NCBI GenBank assembly: GCA_017547995.1
Contig: JAFYNW010000032.1
Location: forward strand, 1 to 6,434
Direction of reading: 5' to 3'
Source: Clostridia bacterium
Lineage (GTDB): Bacteria > Bacillota > Clostridia > Oscillospirales > Butyricicoccaceae
Length of the DNA stretch: 6,434 nucleotides
Under the pieces are notes generated by a model, which saw nothing but the letters and a program-made list of their open reading frames with translations, made no database searches and was not told the DNA's origin. This document shows positions 1 to 4,906 of this stretch, one piece after another (position 1 is the first letter of the stretch; each line of letters begins with the position of its first letter). The position numbers and the translations under genes are program-made.

Positions 1-24
1 TGGATAAGTGAAGATTTCGCTCGC

Positions 25-48
25 GTAGGGTGCATTCACGAATACACC
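25..48 (+). repeat. GTAGGG-headed hairpin, copy 1
   Basis: GTAGGG at 25-30 runs into an imperfect inverted repeat: 29-36 pairs with 41-48 with one C/A mismatch (33/44) around the loop CACG. It is the first of six GTAGGG-headed hairpins in the window, all outside genes. The flanks (1-24 and 49-96) show no coding signal; a small hairpin GTGA/TCAC lies at 77-88. No function can be read from the sequence. Confidence 0.5.
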
Positions 49-96
49 GCAGTTTGCAGAAAATGAGAATTGTGGAGTGATAAATCACATTGATTA

Positions 97-205
97 GGGG
101 ACAATCCCCCAGTCAGCTTTGCTGCCAGCCCTCCGACTCGCTAAGAGCCGACTTCGTCGGTTGCTCGCATGTACGCCGCCTGCGGGCGGTGCCTTTACAC
201 AAAGG
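97..205. repeat. Cluster of five short hairpins
   Basis: Five perfect short hairpins follow one another: GGGGA/TCCCC (97-101 with 105-109), CAGC/GCTG (114-117 with 121-124), CCGAC/GTCGG (148-152 with 156-160), CCGCC/GGCGG (176-180 with 185-189) and CCTTT/AAAGG (192-196 with 201-205), with loops of 3-4 bases. The two ends resemble the double-hairpin element seen at 3119-3178, with extra hairpins in between, but that relation is weak. Open frames here are short, overlap on both strands and resemble no known protein, so I read this as structured non-coding DNA. Confidence 0.5.
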
Positions 206-221
206 GGCCTTTGGGATTGGT

Positions 222-245
222 GTAGGGGAGGTGCTTGCTCCTCCC
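222..245 (+). repeat. GTAGGG-headed hairpin, copy 2
   Basis: GTAGGG at 222-227 overlaps the stem GGGAGG (226-231) paired with CCTCCC (240-245), loop 232-239. It starts the left copy of the modular repeat: it is followed directly by TTATCCAAT (249-257) and CATCGCAGATAC (259-270). The same order appears on the minus strand at the right end of the window. Confidence 0.6.
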
Positions 246-248
246 ACT

Positions 249-350
249 TTATCCAATGCATCGCAGATACCACAACTGCCGTAAGGCAATACAACTTGCT
301 TTGGCAAATATAACTGCACAGCAATATAACTCGCGTCAGCGAATGTAACT
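249..350 (+). repeat. Array of mini-hairpins with ATAYAAC linkers (left)
   Basis: The array opens with two blocks shared with the right array, TTATCCAAT (249-257) and CATCGCAGATAC (259-270). Small hairpins follow: TGCC/GGCA (277-280 with 285-288), TTGC/GCAA (296-299 with 304-307), TGC/GCA (315-317 with 321-323) and TCGC/GCGA (331-334 with 339-342). Similar seven-base linkers separate them (ATACAAC, ATATAAC, ATATAAC, ATGTAAC). Stems change from unit to unit while keeping pairing, and linkers stay nearly constant. This suggests a structured repeat rather than a gene. Function unknown. Confidence 0.55.
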
Positions 351-427
351 CCTGCAAGCCGAGTGAGATTCTTCGCATACACTCAGAATGACATATAAAT
401 CGTAGGGTACGGCATTTATGACGTACC
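351..427 (+). repeat. CCTGCAA / AGAATGACA / GTAGGG module (left)
   Basis: CCTGCAA (351-357) is followed by a hairpin with GAGTG (361-365) paired to CACTC (380-384), then AGAATGACA (385-393), eight bases, and GTAGGG (402-407). The last overlaps the stem GGTACG (406-411) paired with CGTACC (422-427). The same blocks, with the same eight-base gap before GTAGGG, occur on the minus strand at 6422-6388. This is GTAGGG-hairpin copy 3. It ends about 11 bases before the ackA terminator. Confidence 0.6.
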
Positions 428-434
428 ACGCAAA

Positions 435-472
435 TTATAAAAAATCACCTGTCGGGATATTCCGACAGGTGA
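435..472 (-). terminator. Rho-independent terminator of ackA
   Basis: An 11-bp perfect stem (445-455 with 462-472, six-base loop) is followed on the minus strand by a run of six T (444-439) and further A/T. It lies 22 bases beyond the ackA stop codon, the expected position for an intrinsic terminator of that transcript. Confidence 0.9.
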
Positions 473-493
473 CTTAAAGGAATCGTAATTTAA

Positions 494-1683
494 TTACTTA
501 GCGAGAGCCATTGTATCGGAAGCGATAACGAGTTCTTCGTTTGTTGGGATTACGAGAACCTTTACACGCTGACCTTCAGCTGTGATATCAACTGTGCCGC
601 GAACTTCGTTCTTAGCGTCGTCGATGTGAATGCCGAGGTATTCGAGACCTTCGCAGATCATCTTACGTGTGGAAGCTGCGTTTTCACCAACACCAGCTGT
701 GAATACGATAGCGTCGAGGCCGCCCATAGCTGCTACGTAGGAACCGATGTACTTCTTAACCTGGTAAGCGAACATCTTGAGAGCGAGGTCAGCTCTGTGG
801 TTGCCTTCAGCTGCTGCTGCTTCGAGATCACGGAAATCGGAGGAGATACCGGAAACACCGAGAACACCGGACTTCTTGTTGAGCATTGTAACAACTTCGG
901 AAGCTGTCATGTTTTCGTTTTCAGCGATGAAGCCAACGATAGCTGGGTCGATAGCGCCGGAACGTGTGCCCATGAGAGGACCTTCGAGTGGTGTGAGACC
1001 CATTGTTGTATCTACGCACTTGCCGCCCTTAACAGCTGCCATGGAGGAACCGTTACCGAGGTGGCATGTACAACCTTAAGATCTGTTGCTGCTGCGTCTA
1101 CGCCGAGAACTTCTGCAACCTTAGCGGATACGTATCTGTGGGATGTACCGTGGAAGCCGTAGCGACGTACAGAGTACTTTTCATAGTATTCGTATGGGAT
1201 ACCGTACATGAATGCTTCTTCAGGCATTGTAGCGTGGAATGCTGTATCGAATACTGCAACCTGTGGAACGCCTGGCATTGCCTTCTGGCAAGCTTCGATA
1301 CCCATGAGGTTAGCTGGGTTGTGGAGAGGGCCGAGTGGGATGCACTTCTTGATAGCTGCGATAACTGGTTCTGTGATGAGAACAGATTCAGAGAATTCGT
1401 CGCCGCCGTGGAGAACACGGTGACCTACTGCATCGATTTCGGAGAGGCTCTTAACTACGCCGTTTTCAGCGTCTGTGAGGAGACCGATAACGAGTTCGAT
1501 AGCTTCGGAGTGGGAAGCCATTGCATGGTCGCCCTTGATCTTGTCGCCCTTGCCCTGGTGTGTGTACTTACCGTCGATACCGATTCTTTCGCAAAGACCC
1601 TTTGCTACTACTTCTTCTGTCTTCATATCGAAGAGCTGATACTTGAGGGAAGAAGAACCTGCGTTGATAACTAAGATGTTCAT
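494..1683 (-). pseudogene. ackA: Acetate kinase, reading frame broken by a one-base deletion
   Basis: Acetate kinase interconverts acetate plus ATP and acetyl phosphate plus ADP, the ATP-yielding last step of acetate fermentation in the cytosol. The first frame (1683 to about 1069, 205 residues) has the N-terminal signature VINAGSSSLKYQLF (N7), GHRVLHGG (R89), VFDTAFH (D146) and YGFHGTSH (H178). The second frame (from about 1066 to 494) has CHLGNGSS, GTRSGAIDP and the C-terminal TNEEL. Adding one codon at the junction gives about 396 residues, normal for the family, and puts H208, R241 and E384 at their usual numbers. Family members read VVTCHLGNGSS here, so one base is missing between VV and CHLG, around 1066-1071. 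Start ATG at 1683 has AAGGAG nine bases upstream. As written, the product loses the second half of the active site. Because both halves are otherwise intact, a sequencing or assembly error is at least as likely as a true pseudogene. Confidence 0.9.
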
Positions 1684-1706
1684 TGGATTTTTCTCCTTAA
1701 ATTATA

Positions 1707-1735
1707 TTGTCAAATTATCAATTCTTGAGTATAAT
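1707..1735 (+). promoter_or_regulatory. Sigma-A-type promoter of tmcAL
   Basis: TTGTCA (1707-1712), a 17-base spacer and a perfect TATAAT (1730-1735) face tmcAL; a second TATAAT overlaps at 1735-1740. The predicted start is near 1742, leaving a leader of about 80 bases. The leader DNA contains the opposing ackA promoter. Confidence 0.75.
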
Positions 1736-1752
1736 ATAATATACCGACTACT

Positions 1753-1781
1753 ATTTTACACCATAAACCGAATTTTTTCAA
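1753..1781 (-). promoter_or_regulatory. Sigma-A-type promoter of ackA
   Basis: On the minus strand, TTGAAA (1781-1776), a 17-base spacer and TAAAAT (1758-1753) form a near-consensus promoter. Transcription would start near 1746, giving a leader of about 60 bases before the ackA ATG at 1683. It faces the tmcAL promoter, and the predicted start points overlap. Confidence 0.75.
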
Positions 1782-1820
1782 GAGGTTTTTTGAAAGTTTA
1801 GCAAAACGGAGGAAGTTTTT

Positions 1821-2984
1821 GTGAATATATGCGGAATAATTTGTGAATACAACCCATTCCACAACGGCCATAAGTACCAGATTGAGCATACGCGCCGTAT
1901 TTTAGGGGACGATACCCTTATCGTCTGCCTGATGTCGGGCAATTTTGTCCAGAGGGGCGAGCCTGCTCTTTACCATAAAAATATAAGGGCGAAGGCGGCC
2001 TGCCTTGAGGGGGCTGACCTTGTGCTTGAGCTTCCTTTGCCATACGCGCTCTCCTCTGCCGAGGGCTTTGCGAGAGGGGCTGTGGATATTCTTTCCAAAA
2101 TCGGCTGCACCCATCTTTCCTTCGGTGCAGAGGACGATAACGTGGACAGTCTTAAAGAGATTGCTTCCCTTTTACTGGAAAAATCCACCATCGATGCAAC
2201 CCTTGCGAATATGACAAGCGGTATCTCATACGCGGCGGCACGCGAGCGCGCTGTATTTGCGCAGATTAAGGAAAAGGCCTCCCTTCTCAAGTCGCCTAAC
2301 AATATTCTTGCCATCGAGTACATCAAGGCGATTATGTCGCTGGACAGCAAGATGGAGCCTGTGCCTGTCAAGCGCGTGGGCGCGGGGCATAATACGGCTG
2401 ATGTTGTTGAAAACACAGCATCGGCCACCCTCATCCGTCAGCTTGTCCGTGAAGGCAAGGATGCCGATAATCTGATGCCAGCGAAGGCGGCTGAAATCTT
2501 TGCCAATGCTCTTGTGCATAAGCTGGACGACAACGTGGTTATGTCCCATCTTATCCGCCTTTCTCCCGAGGATTTAAGGGAGTTTGCCGACGTTTCCGAG
2601 GGTCTTGAATACCGCATTTTCGATGCGATTCAGACCTCATTTACCTTTGACGAGGTATGCGAAAAGGCTAAGAGTAAGCGTTATGCCCATGCGAGAATCC
2701 GCCGTATTCTCATGAATGCATTTTTAGGCATAAAGAAGGCCGACGTGCCTGATGCTTACCCATACGTAAAGCTGTTGGCCTTTACCGAAAGAGCCCGTAC
2801 TCTCCTTGCCGACAACCGCGAAAACGAGGCTATCAGGGTCATCAACAAGCCTGCCCACATCCGCGATATGGATGAGAATGCAAACCGACTTTTCGATATG
2901 GAAATCCGTGCGTCAAGGCTTTATTATACCTTTGGCGGCGGAGTTTATATCAATGAATTCAAGTCACCGGAGTTTGTTAAATAG
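1821..2984 (+). CDS. tmcAL: tRNA(Met) cytidine acetate ligase (YlbM/TmcAL family)
   Basis: TmcAL makes N4-acetylcytidine at wobble position 34 of elongator tRNA-Met, using acetate and ATP through an acetyl-adenylate rather than acetyl-CoA, as known for Bacillus YlbM. The 387-residue product has the nucleotidyltransferase HxGH-type motif NPFHNGH (11-17), then SGNFVQRGEPA (39-49), SFGAED (100-105), SPNNILAIEY (158-167), SATLIRQ near 201-207 and KRYAHARIRRILM (286-298), in the order usual for the family. It is slightly shorter than the Bacillus protein, mainly at the C-terminus. I chose the GTG start at 1821 because GGAGG (1808-1812) sits eight bases upstream and the protein begins with the family's typical MNICGIICEYNPFHNGH. 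The gene is divergent from ackA, whose enzyme consumes or makes the same substrate, acetate. It ends before a strong terminator at 3076-3101. Confidence 0.93.
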   Translation: MNICGIICEYNPFHNGHKYQIEHTRRILGDDTLIVCLMSGNFVQRGEPALYHKNIRAKAACLEGADLVLELPLPYALSSAEGFARGAVDILSKIGCTHLSFGAEDDNVDSLKEIASLLLEKSTIDATLANMTSGISYAAARERAVFAQIKEKASLLKSPNNILAIEYIKAIMSLDSKMEPVPVKRVGAGHNTADVVENTASATLIRQLVREGKDADNLMPAKAAEIFANALVHKLDDNVVMSHLIRLSPEDLREFADVSEGLEYRIFDAIQTSFTFDEVCEKAKSKRYAHARIRRILMNAFLGIKKADVPDAYPYVKLLAFTERARTLLADNRENEAIRVINKPAHIRDMDENANRLFDMEIRASRLYYTFGGGVYINEFKSPEFVK

Positions 2985-3011
2985 GTTACAGGTAAGAGTG
3001 TAGAAGTGATG

Positions 3012-3062
3012 TGTGCCGTTGGCACATTGAATAGGCGGACCGCCGAGGACGTCGGTCCCTAC
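3012..3062 (-). repeat. GTAGGG-headed hairpin, copy 4, with a following mini-hairpin
   Basis: Read on the minus strand, GTAGGG (3062-3057) overlaps a stem made of CGGTCC (plus 3053-3058) and GGACCG (plus 3037-3042). TATTCAAT (3033-3026) follows, close to the TTATCCAAT block of the other modules, and then a perfect TGTGCC/GGCACA hairpin (3012-3017 with 3021-3026, three-base loop). It lies between the tmcAL stop codon and the shared terminator. Confidence 0.55.
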
Positions 3063-3075
3063 ATTATATAATATA

Positions 3076-3101
3076 AAAAGCCATCCGTGTGGATGGCTTT
3101 T
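3076..3101. terminator. Two-way terminator between tmcAL and the CNNM gene
   Basis: A perfect 11-bp stem AAAAGCCATCC / GGATGGCTTTT surrounds a GTGT loop (3087-3090). On the plus strand TTTTGTTTATT follows the GC stem; on the minus strand TTTTTATATTATA does. It sits between two converging genes and can end transcripts from both. Confidence 0.88.
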
Positions 3102-3118
3102 GTTTATTACGTTCACAA

Positions 3119-3178
3119 CCCCTCCACCGTCGTCCGACGGTCCCCCTCCCCTTACACGGGGGAGGCAAAAAAGAGGGG
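3119..3178 (+). repeat. Double-hairpin repeat, copy 1, with a closing outer stem
   Basis: Hairpin I is ACCGTC/GACGGT (3126-3131 with 3136-3141). Hairpin II is CCTCCCC/GGGGAGG (3145-3151 with 3159-3165). An outer stem CCCCTC (3119-3124) pairs with GAGGGG (3173-3178), so the unit can fold as a three-way junction. It begins two bases beyond the CNNM stop codon. A related unit with different but still complementary stems lies at 4561-4612. Confidence 0.6.
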
Positions 3179-3180
3179 AA

Positions 3181-4506
3181 TTATTCATCGTCTTCGGTTG
3201 TTTCTTCGATAATTTTGGAGATGACGGCTTTTTCAAGGCGGTGATTCTGGATTTCAAGCACCTTGACGAAAAGCCATTCAGTTTCGATTTCAAACTGAGT
3301 GCCGTCCTCAGGAATGAAGCCCTTCTGCTCAAAGACAAGGCCGCCGAGGGTATCGTATTCCTCTGTTGGCAGGTTGCCGTCGATGGCCTCCTCGATTTCC
3401 TCAAGAGAGAGATTGCCCATGACGAGCCACTCATTTTCACCCGTCTGCTTTATGCCCTCAGGCTCACCGTCTGTTTCCATATCAAAGTCGCCCACAATCT
3501 GCTCGAGCAGGTCGTAAAGCGTCACCGCACCGAGCATACCGCCGTATTCATCGAGGACAACGGCAAAGCGGTGGCGGCGTGTCTTCATCTGCTTGAAAAG
3601 CACGTCGGCCTTCATATTTTCAGGCACGAAAAAGGCAGGCTTGACGGCATCCCTTATGATGCGCTCCTGACTGCGATGCTCAGGCTTGATGGCAAAGAAA
3701 TCCTTGATATCAAGAATACCGACGATATCGTCGACGCTTTCGCCACAAACCGGATAGAGCGAATGACGGGTTTCGAGAATAATCGTTTCCCAGAGTGCAG
3801 GCGGGTCTTCCGTCCACAGAATCTCAAGGTCTGTGCGGTGAGTTACGAAATCGCCGATGGCAAGGTCGTCAAATTCAAACAGGTTGTTGATAATTTCCTT
3901 TTCGTGAGCTTCAATCGTGCCCTTTTCCTCGCCCACGTCGACCATCATTCGGATTTCCTCTTCACTGACCTCCTCGTCATCCTCGTGCGGGTCGACACCG
4001 AAAAGTGTGAGGATGCCGTTTGTCGTTGCATTGAGGATGAATACCACAGGCGAGAAGATTTTCGAGAAGAAGGTTACGATTCCCACGATGGAGAGCGCCA
4101 TTTCTTCGGCTTTTTTCATTGCCATACGCTTTGGCACAAGCTCGCCGAGTACGATTGTGACAAAGGACAGAATGAGTGTGATAAGCACGACTGCGATGGA
4201 ATCGAGGGTTGCAGCAGGGATTGCTACGCCCTTTTCGATGGCGAAATAAACGAGTATATCCGAGAAGTTTTCCGCTGCGAAAGCTGAGCCGAGGAAGCCG
4301 GCAAGAGTGATGGCGACCTGAATTGTGGACAGAAACTTTGTTGGCTGTTCTGTCAGCTTAATGAGCTTTTTGGCGCGTTTGTCCCCTTCTTCCGCCATTT
4401 TTTCAAGCTTTGCGTCGTTTATTGATACGATTGCGATTTCTGCCGAGGCAAAAAACGCGTTGATTGCGATAAGTATGGCCTGCAAGACCAATTGCCAGAT
4501 TAACAT
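3181..4506 (-). CDS. CNNM/CorC-type membrane protein with CBS domains (hemolysin-family, probable cation transporter)
   Basis: The 441-residue protein has the three-part layout of the CNNM (DUF21)-CBS pair-CorC_HlyC family. Residues 1-30 hold a first membrane segment and the motif FFASAEIAIVS. Hydrophobic segments follow near 61-82, 98-121 and 136-172, with TIQVAITLAGFLGSAFAAE (61-79) and GELVPKRMAM (121-130) typical of DUF21. An acidic linker (174-184) leads to two CBS domains at about 208-335 (HRTDL at 223-227, VVLDEYGGMLGAVTLYDLLE at 316-335). A CorC_HlyC domain spans about 350-430, and the tail is acidic. Relatives are linked to magnesium or other divalent-cation export; older databases say hemolysin. 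The substrate cannot be told here. Start ATG 4506 has GGAGG only four bases upstream, a tight spacing. A perfect-consensus promoter lies about 280 bases upstream (4789-4817). Confidence 0.9.
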   Translation of the reverse strand: MLIWQLVLQAILIAINAFFASAEIAIVSINDAKLEKMAEEGDKRAKKLIKLTEQPTKFLSTIQVAITLAGFLGSAFAAENFSDILVYFAIEKGVAIPAATLDSIAVVLITLILSFVTIVLGELVPKRMAMKKAEEMALSIVGIVTFFSKIFSPVVFILNATTNGILTLFGVDPHEDDEEVSEEEIRMMVDVGEEKGTIEAHEKEIINNLFEFDDLAIGDFVTHRTDLEILWTEDPPALWETIILETRHSLYPVCGESVDDIVGILDIKDFFAIKPEHRSQERIIRDAVKPAFFVPENMKADVLFKQMKTRRHRFAVVLDEYGGMLGAVTLYDLLEQIVGDFDMETDGEPEGIKQTGENEWLVMGNLSLEEIEEAIDGNLPTEEYDTLGGLVFEQKGFIPEDGTQFEIETEWLFVKVLEIQNHRLEKAVISKIIEETTEDDE

Positions 4507-4560
4507 ATTTCCTCCGTGATAGATATTGAATGTAGTGTGATGGTTATATGGCTTGGTTAC

Positions 4561-4612
4561 GCCTCATCCACCATCTTCGATGGTCCCCCTTCTCCCACCG
4601 GAGAAGGCTTTT
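4561..4612 (+). repeat. Double-hairpin repeat, copy 2
   Basis: Hairpin I is ACCATC/GATGGT (4570-4575 with 4579-4584). Hairpin II is an 8-bp stem CCTTCTCC/GGAGAAGG (4588-4595 with 4600-4607) with loop CACC, followed by CTTTT. Against copy 1 (3119-3178) the frame CCACC...GGTCCCCCT is kept, while stem bases change on both arms. I see no outer stem. It lies within the probable leader of the CNNM gene, so it would be transcribed in the opposite sense. Confidence 0.6.
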
Positions 4613-4629
4613 ATAAATATCAGATTACA

Positions 4630-4752
4630 TTACATTCGTCTTTTTTCGAAACACAAAAAGGCAAACCTCATCGCGTAATGCAAGAGATCTGCCTGAATAA
4701 GCTGTATTTTATTTGTCGGGTAAGGGCTTATACATCCCGTACTGTCGTCCAT
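4630..4752 (-). CDS. Possible 40-residue ORF in the leader of the CNNM gene
   Basis: An ATG at 4752 opens a 40-codon frame ending in TAA at 4632-4630. It lies about 30 bases downstream of the predicted start of the perfect-consensus promoter at 4789-4817. The peptide begins MDDSTGCISPYP, has a hydrophobic stretch near the C-terminus (HYAMRFAFLCF) and a basic end EKRRM. I recognise no family. AAGGAG (4772-4767) precedes the ATG, but the 14-base gap is long for efficient initiation. It could be a small protein, a leader peptide or a chance frame in an untranslated leader. Confidence 0.3.
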   Translation of the reverse strand: MDDSTGCISPYPTNKIQLIQADLLHYAMRFAFLCFEKRRM

Positions 4753-4788
4753 TTTTGTGCCGAGTTCTCCTTGAATTATAATGAGACG

Positions 4789-4817
4789 ATTATACAATAT
4801 TTTGAATGGGTTGTCAA
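4789..4817 (-). promoter_or_regulatory. Perfect-consensus sigma-A promoter upstream of the CNNM gene
   Basis: The minus strand reads TTGACA (4817-4812), exactly 17 bases, then TATAAT (4794-4789). Both boxes match the vegetative consensus. Transcription would start near 4782. The first annotated gene downstream is the CNNM protein at 4506, leaving a leader of about 275 bases that holds the possible small ORF and the double-hairpin repeat. A second TATAAT lies at 4780-4775. Confidence 0.85.
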
Positions 4818-4824
4818 GTGGCGT

Positions 4825-4859
4825 TCTGCTTTGCAGACGATGTGGACTCCGTCCCCTAC
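4825..4859 (-). repeat. GTAGGG-headed hairpin, copy 5, with mini-hairpin
   Basis: On the minus strand GTAGGG (4859-4854) abuts a small GGAC/GTCC hairpin (plus 4844-4847 with 4851-4854). CACATCG follows, as in the right-end module, and then a TCTGC/GCAGA hairpin (4825-4829 with 4833-4837, loop TTT). The unit sits between the obg terminator and the consensus promoter. It is shorter than the other copies, hence the lower confidence. Confidence 0.45.
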
Positions 4860-4865
4860 GATATA

Positions 4866-4896
4866 CAATAAAAAGCACCCCGTATGGAGTGCTTTT
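4866..4896 (-). terminator. Rho-independent terminator of obg
   Basis: The stem 4871-4881 with 4886-4896 has loop GTAT. Position 4879/4888 is a G-U wobble in the minus-strand RNA but a C/A mismatch in plus-strand RNA, so the stem favours the obg direction. A minus-strand TTTTTATTG tail follows. It begins 10 bases after the obg stop codon. Confidence 0.88.
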
Positions 4897-4906
4897 GATG
4901 ATTCGA

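Noticed and set aside
90..429. Short overlapping frames on both strands left of ackA
   Set aside because: They run through tandem hairpins and repeat blocks, overlap each other on both strands, and have no family resemblance.
1061..1080. Programmed ribosomal frameshift in ackA
   Set aside because: There is no slippery heptamer, no stop codon at the junction needing bypass and no downstream pseudoknot that I can see. The family is otherwise encoded in one frame.
626..1674. Two long plus-strand open frames (626-1162 and 1066-1674)
   Set aside because: Both are antisense to ackA and made of Cys/Val/Glu-rich shadow sequence. They exist because the strongly biased ackA codons leave few stops on the other strand.
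3100..4287. A 395-codon open frame on the plus strand
   Set aside because: It lies antisense to the CNNM gene, begins inside the shared terminator, has no ribosome binding site, and its product resembles nothing (rich in Cys, His and Phe, typical of an antisense shadow).
4507..4782. Mg or Mn riboswitch upstream of the CNNM gene
   Set aside because: Much of the leader is taken up by the possible small ORF and the dispersed double-hairpin repeat. I could not find the conserved core of the M-box or yybP-ykoY classes by eye; a covariance search would settle it.
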